This document shows, piece after piece, positions 27,611-35,976 of a DNA stretch of 64,000 nt. The notes under the pieces are model-generated. The model was not told the origin of the DNA. It was given only the letters and a program-made list of their open reading frames with translations, and did no database searches. This DNA is from JANXSD01 sp038206385. GTDB lineage: Bacteria > Bacteroidota > Bacteroidia > AKYH767-A > OLB10. The position numbers and the translations under genes were made by a program. Position 1 is the stretch's first letter. The number at the start of each line of letters is the position of its first letter. The stretch covers positions 1 to 64,000 of the forward strand of contig JBBRAW010000003.1 of assembly GCA_038206385.1 (NCBI GenBank), read 5' to 3'.

Positions 27611-29740
27611 ATGGATCAACTAACGCAGAATTTAAAAGATGGAGCTATGCAATTGCTTGAGGTTCCATTTCCTGCTTTAATGCCAGGACAAATTCTTGTG
27701 CGTAACCATTTTTCATTGATCAGTGCAGGTACAGAAGGAAAAACTGTGAAAGATGCTCGCTTAGGTTATATCGCTAAAGCGAGAGCGCGTAGTGAGGAGG
27801 TAAAAAAAGTAATTCAATCTGCTAAAACAAATGGTTGGCTGGATACTTATAAAATGGTGATGAATAAATTAGATGCTCCATCATCATTAGGTTACAGTTG
27901 CGCTGGTGAAGTAATCGCTGTAGCAAATGATGTTCGTGGTTTTCAATGCGGAGATTTAGTTGCCTGCGGTGGTGGAACTGCTGTTCACGCAGAAGTGATT
28001 GTTGTACCCGTTAATCTATGCGTGAAATTAAAAGCGAATACTGATTTACGTCAAGCTGCATTTACAACTGTTGGTGCAATTGCACTTCAAGGTATTCGTC
28101 AAGCGGATGTACGTTTAGGAGAAAGCTGTGTAGTTATTGGACTAGGATTAGTTGGTCAGCTAACAATTCTTTTACTAAAAGCATCAGGCATAAAAGTGAT
28201 TGCAATTGATATTGATTCAGCACAAGTAATTAAAGCAAATGAAATTGGTGCTGATCTCGCTGTCGATCGTAAAAATGAAAATTTAGAAGATCAAGTTTCG
28301 CATCTTACAAATGGATTTGGTGCTGATGCAATTATCATCACAGCAAGTACCAACTCAAATGATCCTATAGAACTTGCAGGGAAATTAGCTCGACAAAAAG
28401 GAAAAGTAATTATAGTTGGTGCTGTTCCAACTGGATTCAGTCGTAAGAATTATTATATAAAAGAATTAGATCTTCGAATGTCATGTTCGTATGGTCCTGG
28501 TAGATATGATAGTGATTACGAAGAGAAAGGTATCGATTATCCAATCGGCTATATTCGTTGGACAGAGAATCGCAACATGCAGGCTTTCGCGGATCTTGTT
28601 AGCAACGGTACACTAGATTTAAATAAAATCATTTCGCACGAATTTACATTTCAAGATGCACCAAATGCATATCAAATGATTCTTGATAAAACAGAATCGT
28701 TTGCTGGTATTCTTTTAAAATATGATTTATCAAAAGAATTAAAAAAACGTGTTCAACTTTCTATTCAATCTCTATCAGCATCAGAACCAGCATTAGCATT
28801 TATTGGTGCAGGATCATTCGCACAAAATATGTTGCTGCCGAATTTACAATCGAAAGCAAAGTTTATTGGAATAAGCACTGCTCGTCCTAATAATGCAAAA
28901 TATATTGCGGATAAATATCATTTTGACTATTGCACAAATAATACAGAAGAAATATTTAATGATGATAAAGTAAATACGGTATTTATAGTTACTCGTCATA
29001 ATTCTCATTTTGAATATGCATTGAAGGCTTTACAAAACAAGAAAAATGTTTTTGTGGAAAAGCCTCTTTGCATGAATGAATCGGAGTTAGATGAAATAAA
29101 AAATGCATGGTCATCATCCGGAAAAATTTTGATGATCGGTTTCAATAGAAGATTTGCTCCACTAATTACCAAAATAAAAAGTACTTTAAATAGTGATTTT
29201 CCTATTGCAATAAATTATCGAATCAATGCAGGAATAATTGCTCCCGATCATTGGACGCAAGATCCAAAAATAGGTGGTGGAAGAATCATCGGTGAAGTTT
29301 GTCATTTTATTGATCTTTGCAGATACTTAACAGGGTCCGCAATCAGAAGTGTTTCTGCAACGGCGATGAAATCAGCCGCAAATACGGAAGACACAATTAT
29401 TGTACAATTACAATTTGAGAATGGAAGCATTGCAAATATCTCTTATTTTGCAAATGGCAATAAAGAACTTTCAAAAGAATATTTAGAAGTATTTAGCTCA
29501 GGAACAGTATTTCAATTGGATGATTTCAAAACATTATCTGTATTTGGTAAATCAAAAAGTATTCACAAAGTATCATCGCAAGATAAAGGACATAAAGCGG
29601 AACTAGATGCGTTTTTAAATTCAATAAGCAAAGGAAGTCCTGCTCCTATTCCATTTGAAGAATTATATGAAAGTATGCTCGTTACTTTTAAAGCAATAGA
29701 ATCTATTCGCAATAACGGATCGAACATTTTAATTTCCTAA
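27611..29740 (+). CDS. Bi-domain oxidoreductase: zinc-type alcohol dehydrogenase fused to Gfo/Idh/MocA
   Basis: A 709-residue fusion. Residues about 1-370 are a medium-chain dehydrogenase (SLISAGTEGKTVKDARLGY, SLGYSCAGEVIAV, NAD loop VIGLGLVGQLTILLLKASG). Residues about 395-709 are a Gfo/Idh/MocA dehydrogenase (LAFIGAGSFAQNMLLPNL, catalytic-region NVFVEKPLC, GFNRRFAPL, GGRIIGEVCHFIDLCRYL). Such fusions occur in polysaccharide and glycosaminoglycan-type gene clusters and are thought to make a dehydrogenated or epimerised sugar precursor. It forms a cassette with the next two genes (1-base gap, then 4-base overlap). The precise substrate is unknown. Confidence 0.88.
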   Translation: MDQLTQNLKDGAMQLLEVPFPALMPGQILVRNHFSLISAGTEGKTVKDARLGYIAKARARSEEVKKVIQSAKTNGWLDTYKMVMNKLDAPSSLGYSCAGEVIAVANDVRGFQCGDLVACGGGTAVHAEVIVVPVNLCVKLKANTDLRQAAFTTVGAIALQGIRQADVRLGESCVVIGLGLVGQLTILLLKASGIKVIAIDIDSAQVIKANEIGADLAVDRKNENLEDQVSHLTNGFGADAIIITASTNSNDPIELAGKLARQKGKVIIVGAVPTGFSRKNYYIKELDLRMSCSYGPGRYDSDYEEKGIDYPIGYIRWTENRNMQAFADLVSNGTLDLNKIISHEFTFQDAPNAYQMILDKTESFAGILLKYDLSKELKKRVQLSIQSLSASEPALAFIGAGSFAQNMLLPNLQSKAKFIGISTARPNNAKYIADKYHFDYCTNNTEEIFNDDKVNTVFIVTRHNSHFEYALKALQNKKNVFVEKPLCMNESELDEIKNAWSSSGKILMIGFNRRFAPLITKIKSTLNSDFPIAINYRINAGIIAPDHWTQDPKIGGGRIIGEVCHFIDLCRYLTGSAIRSVSATAMKSAANTEDTIIVQLQFENGSIANISYFANGNKELSKEYLEVFSSGTVFQLDDFKTLSVFGKSKSIHKVSSQDKGHKAELDAFLNSISKGSPAPIPFEELYESMLVTFKAIESIRNNGSNILIS

Positions 29741-29741
29741 T

Positions 29742-30935
29742 ATGAGTGATCCGTTAAAACAAAAATACATTCATAAATCGCTAGAAGAATTACAACGCTA
29801 TATTGAAGCTGAAGGATTTAAAGGTTATGATCCGTATGATACTTTAACGAGTACAGTTCCTTTTCATGTACTTGGAAAGTGGGGACCCATCATTGCAACA
29901 CAAATTCAAAAACGTAATCCATTTAATATTCGAAAATTAATTGGAATTAAAAAAGATTACAATCCGAAAGGACTTGGATTACTGTTACATTCTTATGCAA
30001 TTCTTCAACAAAAATTTCCTGAACGTTCTTATAAAAAACAATTAGAAGAACTTTATAAACTGATTCTAGAAAAAAGAACTTTAGGGTATAACGGAACATG
30101 CTGGGGTTATAATTTTGGATGGGCTAGTCCAGTGAAATATTTAAAACCCTATGCGCCAACAATAGTTGTTACAGCATTTATTGCAAAAGGATTATATGCC
30201 TATTTCAAAGTCAGTAATAAAGAAGAAATAAAGGAATTATTGCTTTCAATTGCACCTTTCATTTTAAAAGATTTACCACATACTATTACCGATGATGGTG
30301 TATGTATTAGCTATAGCACATCAATGCCCGACTGTTGTTATAATGCATCCTTATTAGCTGCGGAAACATTAGCGATACTTTTTAATTTAGATCCAAATCC
30401 GAAATACAAACAACTTGCATTGGAAGCAATTCGCTTTGTAATTAATCATCAACATTCGGATGGACATTGGGGTTATAGTTTAAATATTAAAACGGCAAAA
30501 GAACGTAAACAAACAGATTTTCATCAAGGATTTGTTTTAGAATCTATTTGGAATATCACGCAATTGTTAAATCATTCTGATGCTGCAATTACAAAATCAT
30601 TGCAATCAGGAATTGATTTTTATGTTCCTAAACAATTTAGTAAAGTAGGTCGTTCGTATTGGAGATTACCATCAAAGTATCCCACCGATATTCACCATCA
30701 AGCACAAGGAATTATCACACTTGCAAGGATGTCGAAATTTGCTCCAGCGTATGCAATATTTGGAAAAACAATTGCAGCGTGGACGATAGAAAATATGCAA
30801 GATCCTTATGATGGACATTTCTATTTTAAGAAAATGAGATTTTACACAAACAAGATTTCATTTATGCGTTGGGGACAAGCATGGATGTTTTTAGCACTCG
30901 CAGAAATAATTCAACCTGAACAAAAATCATTATGA
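29742..30935 (+). CDS. Alpha/alpha-toroid protein of polysaccharide loci, function unknown
   Basis: A 397-residue soluble protein dominated by paired helices with recurring aromatic motifs: GYNGTCWGYNFGWASPVKYL, HQHSDGHWGYSLN, TDFHQGFVLESIWNI and the C-terminal YDGHFYFKKMRFYTNK then FMRWGQAWMF. This is the (alpha/alpha)6 barrel pattern of glycoside-processing and prenyltransferase-like proteins. Homologues are sometimes labelled delta-aminolevulinic acid dehydratase, which the motifs here do not support. Its position between the bi-domain oxidoreductase and DUF354 genes suggests a role in uronic-acid-type sugar metabolism or glycan processing. Function remains unassigned. Confidence 0.68.
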   Translation: MSDPLKQKYIHKSLEELQRYIEAEGFKGYDPYDTLTSTVPFHVLGKWGPIIATQIQKRNPFNIRKLIGIKKDYNPKGLGLLLHSYAILQQKFPERSYKKQLEELYKLILEKRTLGYNGTCWGYNFGWASPVKYLKPYAPTIVVTAFIAKGLYAYFKVSNKEEIKELLLSIAPFILKDLPHTITDDGVCISYSTSMPDCCYNASLLAAETLAILFNLDPNPKYKQLALEAIRFVINHQHSDGHWGYSLNIKTAKERKQTDFHQGFVLESIWNITQLLNHSDAAITKSLQSGIDFYVPKQFSKVGRSYWRLPSKYPTDIHHQAQGIITLARMSKFAPAYAIFGKTIAAWTIENMQDPYDGHFYFKKMRFYTNKISFMRWGQAWMFLALAEIIQPEQKSL

Positions 30936-31972
30936 AACGATTTCTGATTTACATGGGACATCCTGCTCATTTTCATCTTTTCAAGAATACGATTTCAATT
31001 CTTCGTGAGCAAAATCATGAAGTAGAAATATTGATTAAGAAAAAAGATATTCTGGAAGATTTACTTCGTAATAATGGATGGGCATACACAAATATTAATC
31101 CTAAAGGTCGTGGTGATAGTAAGTTTGCGATTGCTTGGTCACTCCTAAAACGTGATGTAGAATTTTTTAAAGTAGCGAAGCGTTTCAAGCCAGATTTAAT
31201 GATTGGAACATCGGCAGAGATAACACATATTGGAAAACTATTAAACATTCCGTCGATTGTAGTTAATGAAGATGATGCCGCCATTGTTCCACTATTTGCA
31301 AAACTTGCTTATCCATTTGCTTCAGCGGTTCTTGCTCCTAACTGTTGCGATTGTGGCAAATGGGAATCGAAAAAAATTGGTTACGAAAGCTATCATGAAT
31401 TAGCTTATTTACATCCTGATCATTTCACTCCCGATTTATCAATAGTTAGAAAATATATTCAAGAAGAACATTATTTTATTCTTCGCTTTGCAAAACTTAC
31501 TGCGCATCATGATGCTGGTCGTTCAGGAATAAATTTAGAGATTGCAAAAAAAATTATTGAACTGCTTTCACCAAAAGGAAGAGTTTATATTACCTCCGAA
31601 CGTGAGCTTGAAAAAGAATTAGAACCTTATCGTATTGCAATAAATCCTTTGCACATTCATCATGCAATGGCCTTTGCTGATTTATACATTGGCGACTCTC
31701 AAACGATGGCTGCAGAAGCCGCTGTGCTCGGAACTCCTTCGTTACGATTCAATGACTTTGTTGGCGAAATAGGATATCTCGAAGAACTAGAACATCGTTA
31801 TGGATTAACATTTGGCATCCGCACAAATAATGTGATAGGATTTTTTCACAAACTCAACGAATTAATTCTTGATTCCGATTTAAAATCAACATGGATACAA
31901 AGACAAAATAAAATGCTTGCTGAAAAAATAAATTTGGCAACCTATATGGCTGACCTTTTTATTAATTATTAG
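30932..31972 (+). CDS. DUF354 family protein
   Basis: A 346-residue protein with a GT-B-like fold. The N-terminus RFLIYMGHPAHFHLFKNTI and the central KPDLMIGTSAEITHIGKLLN then VVNEDDA are hallmarks of DUF354, a family related to UDP-GlcNAc 2-epimerase/MurG-type enzymes found in capsule loci. The C-terminus has YIGDSQTMAAEAAVLGTPSL, a nucleotide-sugar-binding-like loop. It overlaps the previous gene by 4 bases (ATGA) and is the last gene of the polysaccharide locus. A diverged copy of its 3' end lies at 34684-34752. Confidence 0.83.
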   Translation: MKRFLIYMGHPAHFHLFKNTISILREQNHEVEILIKKKDILEDLLRNNGWAYTNINPKGRGDSKFAIAWSLLKRDVEFFKVAKRFKPDLMIGTSAEITHIGKLLNIPSIVVNEDDAAIVPLFAKLAYPFASAVLAPNCCDCGKWESKKIGYESYHELAYLHPDHFTPDLSIVRKYIQEEHYFILRFAKLTAHHDAGRSGINLEIAKKIIELLSPKGRVYITSERELEKELEPYRIAINPLHIHHAMAFADLYIGDSQTMAAEAAVLGTPSLRFNDFVGEIGYLEELEHRYGLTFGIRTNNVIGFFHKLNELILDSDLKSTWIQRQNKMLAEKINLATYMADLFINY

Positions 31973-32088
31973 AGATAGTTTGGTGAATTAGCAAGTCGAT
32001 ATTTATTTGAAATAGCGCCTAACATTTTTCATAAGCGATTCTTAGATTATATTACAATTTGGATTTCGTTTTTAGCGTATGAAATCTT

Positions 32089-33591
32089 TTATTTGAACAC
32101 TACCAATCTTTTAGTTGATATTGCATTCCCAGAAGTAACACTAATAAAATAAACGCCATCGTGTAATTGTGGTAAATTCAAATCCTGCATGGTACTCCAT
32201 GTTGGTAAATTCATTTGATAAATCTTTTCACCCATTAAATTTCGAATAGTTAGAATACCATTTTGATTTTGCGGCATCAGATAACTTACTCTAAAATTTC
32301 CATCATGAACAGGATTGGGCTTAACAGAAAGATTTTTAATTGAAGACAGCTCATAAATTCCTACATGCGATAAAGTATCACACGCACTTCCAATAACAGG
32401 CCCTAAATAATAATTAGGATGATAAACATTACCCCTTGCTGAATAACAAGGAATTCGTAAAGCGTGTTGACGCATATCGCAGGAGATGCCATCACTATCG
32501 GGTTTATTAATGTAATTTAAATCAATATTACCACTTCCTGAAGTAACATATATTTTCCCTTTCGCAGCAAGGTATCCATACCAGAAATTTGTACAGGTAA
32601 AGCTAAATGGATAACAATAATTATCCTCAATTGCAATTGTGTCCAAACTAGCAGCAATATCAGATGTATCTGTGTTTACTTGAAACAAAGTGTTAAAGCT
32701 TCCAAAATAAATATATTTAGAATTAGGCGAAAATGCAATACAAAAACCACCTACTGGTGAAAGAATTTTTACTGTTTGCGGATTTGAAAACATTCCAGTA
32801 CAACGATCAAAATCCAATATTCTTAAATTGTGGGTTCCTTGTCCACTGTTTAGATATTTAATGCTGTAAGTAAAATTATTTCCGTCAGGAGAAAACTGAA
32901 CACTACCAGCAAAGAAATATGGCGCAGGTAAACCAGTATGCTGAGAAGTAATGGAACTAATTCCAGAAGGTGTTAATAATACTTTATAAATTAGATCACT
33001 GTTGTGTGATGTAACTACAATCCACCAGTCCCTTCCATTAGCATGCTTGCAAACTCCAATACCGGAATTTAAAGAATCTTGCAATTCAATAACATTTTTT
33101 TGTGTTACTGCACCAAGTCCACCATTTAACGTTTTATCGACAATGGTATAAAAGAGTTGATCCCACAAAGTATTATCAATATCATCAGATGTCTAGTGAA
33201 ATAAAATATATTTTGTACTGTCTCCTGGATAGGGTAAAAAAACGGATGTATTTGTTACAGGCAAGCCAATACTACACCAGCTATCTGCAAAAGCACCTGG
33301 ATTTAAACTATCACCGTTTAACATTATATTATTTGATGCATCAGCAATGTAGCAACCATTAGTATACATCAACAAGTTTCCATTTTCATCTGAAATATTT
33401 ACTTGTACACCTCCGAAAGACATTGCAAAAGAAGCTGGGGAAACATTTAACGAAGTATCAGCGAACCCCAAAATGGCCCTTGTGCTGGTTACATTGGTAT
33501 TAATGCCAGTATAACCAATCAGCCAGTTATGATTTAGTCCTTGTGTAAGAAGATTATTATACTGATTTATTAGGATCAGTACAATAATCAA
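32089..33591 (-). pseudogene. T9SS-sorted beta-propeller-like protein, interrupted by an amber codon
   Basis: One frame runs from about 33591 to 32089 but is broken by a single TAG at 33195-33193. The upstream part ends KYILFH and the downstream part resumes TSDDIDNTLWDQLFYTIVDK, so no sequence is missing. The body has repeated propeller-like blades (VQFSPDGNNFTYSIKYL, IAFSPNSKYIYFGSFN). The C-terminus is a type IX secretion sorting domain (SVKPNPVHDGNFRVSY, LVVFK). There is also no ATG start: the first codon is a TTG within a hydrophobic leader, bounded upstream by a stop at 33606-33604. Nonsense codon plus weak start suggest a decaying gene. A sequencing error at the TAG is the alternative. 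Confidence 0.8.
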
Positions 33592-33715
33592 TTTGGAAAT
33601 ATGCTATAGTTTCAATGGTTAATTAGGAATCTTGATTTTATGATTGTTAAGATAATAAGTTCAATTGTATTGAAAGGGAATTGTAGTGAACAATTCCGAT
33701 AGCTATCGAAATGAA

Positions 33716-33848
33716 GGATTACTATGATTTGCAGGATTAATTTATCTTGAACACGATTTGCAGGATTACTATGATTTGCAGGATTAATTTATCTTGAACA
33801 GTTCCGATAGCTATCGGAATTATAGGATTACTGTGATTTGCAGGATTA
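33716..33848. repeat. Short tandem repeat, 38-bp unit
   Basis: Two identical 38-bp units at 33716-33753 and 33763-33800 begin GGATTACTATGATTTGCAGG and end TTATCTTGAACA; a third partial unit lies at 33825-33848 with one change (CTGTGATT). Nine bases (CGATTTGCA) separate the first two. It lies in the gap between the broken T9SS gene and the toxin-antitoxin pair. Confidence 0.85.
33802..33819. repeat. 18-bp perfect palindrome
   Basis: TTCCGATAGCTATCGGAA reads the same on both strands. Degraded relatives occur at about 33694-33709 (ATTCCGATAGCTATCG), 33908-33923 and 53591-53604 (ACGATAGCTATCAG), so it is a dispersed intergenic motif, not a unique operator. Confidence 0.7.
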
Positions 33849-33873
33849 AAATAATTAAAAATATTCATCTACG

Positions 33874-33903
33874 TCCGTCCTTTGAAGGGCGAAGGGTAGG
33901 CCT
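33874..33903. repeat. Dispersed GAAGGGCGAAGG repeat, copy 1
   Basis: The segment TCCTTTGAAGGGCGAAGGGT followed by AGGCCT matches the reverse complement of 49312-49337 (TCCTTCGAAGGGCGAAGGAG, AGGCC) with only a few changes. The two copies are in opposite orientation 15 kb apart. Confidence 0.65.
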
Positions 33904-33972
33904 TTATCTTGAACAGTTTCAATAGCTACCGGGAATGAAAGAATAAGTTTTAACCCTTACCCATAATTTTAA

Positions 33973-34004
33973 TTTGTTAAGCAAAAATAAACATCTTAAA
34001 TTTG
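33973..34004 (+). promoter_or_regulatory. Consensus promoter of the toxin-antitoxin pair
   Basis: TTTG at 33973-33976 and TAAATTTG at 33997-34004 are separated by 20 bases, an exact fit to the Bacteroidota vegetative promoter. The transcript would carry a leader of about 85 bases before the antitoxin ATG. Confidence 0.72.
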
Positions 34005-34096
34005 TGAAACTTCATTAATGCAAGTCATAAATTATATTTAAATTGTGCCTATGGAACTTAAATTACTACTTAATATAACTCATTAAAATAAAACAA

Positions 34097-34339
34097 ATGA
34101 CATTTCAATTTATTCATGATGACAGAGGAAACACCACCGGCGTATTTATTCCAATTGAGGAATGGCAATCATTAAAGGCAAAATATACCGATTTACAAAA
34201 AGAAGAAGCTGAAAATGTAGTAGATCTTTCCACTTTTCAAAAACAAATTATTGATGAGCGCTTAAACGATTACTATAAAAATTCTGACAATGTTTTCAAC
34301 TTTGATAAAACAATTGATGACATCGAAAACAATCTATGA
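34097..34339 (+). CDS. Type II antitoxin-like protein
   Basis: An 80-residue protein. The N-terminus FQFIHDDRGNTTGVFIPIEE with EWQSL is the beta-strand/helix start seen in Bacteroidota antitoxins paired with RelE/ParE toxins; the acidic C-terminal half (DKTIDDIENNL) would wrap the toxin. The stop overlaps the toxin ATG by 4 bases, the standard arrangement. It is intact while the toxin gene next to it is broken. The call comes mainly from size and pairing. Confidence 0.75.
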   Translation: MTFQFIHDDRGNTTGVFIPIEEWQSLKAKYTDLQKEEAENVVDLSTFQKQIIDERLNDYYKNSDNVFNFDKTIDDIENNL

Positions 34340-34635
34340 GCTATACTTTTGTAAACAGACCGGATGTAGGCACTGATATAATTACAATAACCGATTATTA
34401 TAAAAACATAAATCCAGAACTTGCCAAACAATTTTTGTTTCGTATTCGTGAAGCCAAAAAATATATTGCAAAATCTCCTTTGGGGTTTCAGGTAAAGTAT
34501 AAAGAGGTGCGAACGCTTTTATTAAAATAATTTCCATATCACATTCATTACCTTATTGTAGAAAGCAAAAACCAAATCATCATTCTTGCCATCATTCACG
34601 CTTATAAAAATCCTGCGGATTTATCAAATAGATAA
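34336..34635 (+). pseudogene. ParE/RelE-family toxin with an internal ochre stop
   Basis: Reading through the TAA at 34528-34530 gives a 99-codon ParE-like toxin. The N-terminal part has DIITITDYYKNINPELAKQF; downstream of the stop come FPYHIHYLIVESKNQIIILA and IIHAYKNPADLSNR, the canonical C-terminal strands (FPYxIxY and xxxHxxxxP). Restoring CAA (Gln) at the stop recreates the usual LLLKQFPY motif, so one C-to-T change explains the break. As it stands the product is a 64-residue fragment lacking the catalytic C-terminal strands and is probably non-toxic. Confidence 0.85.
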
Positions 34636-34683
34636 TTACATTACAGCCCCGTTTTGCAAGATCAATTTCTTTAGCTATTTTTT

Positions 34684-34752
34684 AAATGCTTGCCGAAAAA
34701 ATTAATTTAGCAAAGTATATGGCTGATCTTTTTATAAAATATTAGAGATAAT
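34684..34752 (+). pseudogene. Remnant of the 3' end of a DUF354 gene
   Basis: The reading MLAEKINLAKYMADLFIKY plus stop (34686-34745) matches the C-terminus of the DUF354 protein ending at 31972 (MLAEKINLATYMADLFINY); the match continues a few bases past the stop (TAGAGATA) and then ends. Several base differences are synonymous, so the copy diverged while coding rather than arising as a fresh duplication. No homology is seen upstream of 34684. See findings. Confidence 0.75.
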
Positions 34753-34774
34753 ATTATCAACTTGTCCTAACGAA

Positions 34775-34800
34775 CAAAGGCAACCTCTCGGTTGCCTTTG
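34775..34800 (-). terminator. Hairpin terminator downstream of the cysteine desulfurase gene
   Basis: CAAAGGCAACC (34775-34785) and GGTTGCCTTTG (34790-34800) form a perfect 11-bp stem with a TCTC loop, 14 bases after the desulfurase stop. The T-rich tail on the minus strand is weak (TTTGTTCG). Confidence 0.65.
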
Positions 34801-34814
34801 CTGTAGTGATTCAG

Positions 34815-35948
34815 TTAAACATTCACGAGGAATAACTCTTTCAGTGTTTCAACGCAATAATCTAATTCTTCTTTTGTATTGTATCTGCTAAATGAAAAAC
34901 GTATTGCAGGACGATCAGGGCTTGATTGAATTCCAGTTAAAACATGCGACCCAACATTTGTTCCCGAAGTACATGCGCTACCTGCTGAACAAGCAATGCC
35001 TGCAATATCTAAATTGAACAATAACATTTCCGAAATATCAGTAGGAGGAAATGATACATTTAAAACAGTGTACAAACTATTATCAGTAACATCACCATTA
35101 AATTCAATTCCTGAAATTTCATTTACTAAACGATCATGCATATAAGTCTTCAATCCTTTGATGTATTGAAGATCATGATCAATATTTTCATAAGCTATTT
35201 CTAAAGCTTTCGCAAGACCAACAATACCGTAAACATTTTCAGTACCGCCACGCATGTTACGCTCTTGCGCACCACCAGTAATGAAAGGCTTTATTTTAAT
35301 TCGGTTGTTGATGTATAAAAATCCTACTCCTTTTGGTCCGTGAAATTTATGTGCAGCACAGGTAACAAAATCTATTGGAAGCGTTGAAAGATCATGCGTA
35401 AAGTGACCCATTGTTTGTACTGTATCCGAATGAAAAACGGCATCGTACTTTCTACATATTTCACCAACTTGTTGTAATGGCAATAGTGTTCCTATCTCAT
35501 TGTTCGCATGCATCAAGGAAACTAACGTGCGATCATTTTCTTTTAAAAGTTTTTCGAGATCAGCTAAGTCAACATGACCTTGATCATCTACTTTTACTAA
35601 ACTTAATTTTATTTCTCCACGATGTGCGAGATCTTCTAGTGTATGCAAAACTGCATGATGCTCGAGCGGAGATGTAATAGCATGCTTGATTCCTAAATCA
35701 TGAATACAACATCGCAATGCCATATTGTTTGCTTCCGTTCCTCCAGAAGTGAAAAATAATTCGGAGGGAGTAGTCTTGAGTAATTGTGCTACTTTTTTAC
35801 GTGCAGTTTCAAGAGCAGAACGAACCTCTCGTCCAAAAGCATGAATAGATGAAGGATTACCAAATTGATTACGCATCATTGGTATCATCGTTTCTACTAC
35901 TTCAGGGTGTATTGCAGTAGTAGCTGCATTATCGAGATAGATTTTCAT
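34815..35948 (-). CDS. Cysteine desulfurase (NifS/IscS family)
   Basis: A 377-residue PLP enzyme. The cofactor Lys lies in CAAHKFHGPKGVGFLY, the N-terminal YLDNAATTAIHPEV is the family start, and the mobile active-site loop is SAGSACTSGTNVGSHVL with the persulfide Cys. It removes sulfur from cysteine for Fe-S clusters and thiolated tRNA. The loop length fits the NifS/IscS class rather than SufS. It follows glmM after 28 bases and is probably co-transcribed; there is no iscU or iscA nearby. Confidence 0.92.
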   Translation of the reverse strand: MKIYLDNAATTAIHPEVVETMIPMMRNQFGNPSSIHAFGREVRSALETARKKVAQLLKTTPSELFFTSGGTEANNMALRCCIHDLGIKHAITSPLEHHAVLHTLEDLAHRGEIKLSLVKVDDQGHVDLADLEKLLKENDRTLVSLMHANNEIGTLLPLQQVGEICRKYDAVFHSDTVQTMGHFTHDLSTLPIDFVTCAAHKFHGPKGVGFLYINNRIKIKPFITGGAQERNMRGGTENVYGIVGLAKALEIAYENIDHDLQYIKGLKTYMHDRLVNEISGIEFNGDVTDNSLYTVLNVSFPPTDISEMLLFNLDIAGIACSAGSACTSGTNVGSHVLTGIQSSPDRPAIRFSFSRYNTKEELDYCVETLKELFLVNV

Positions 35949-35976
35949 CCCAGATTTATTTTTAGATAATTTAAAC

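Noticed and set aside
29742..30935. Delta-aminolevulinic acid dehydratase, a label used for some homologues
   Set aside because: The TIM-barrel Schiff-base lysine motifs of that enzyme are absent; the pattern is an alpha/alpha toroid.
33716..33848. CRISPR array
   Set aside because: Only two full units with a 9-base separation and a low-complexity sequence; no spacers of uniform length and no cas genes.
33193..34530. Stop-codon reassignment to explain the in-frame TAG and TAA
   Set aside because: TAG and TAA both serve as normal terminators of intact genes in the window (for example paaH ends in TAG).
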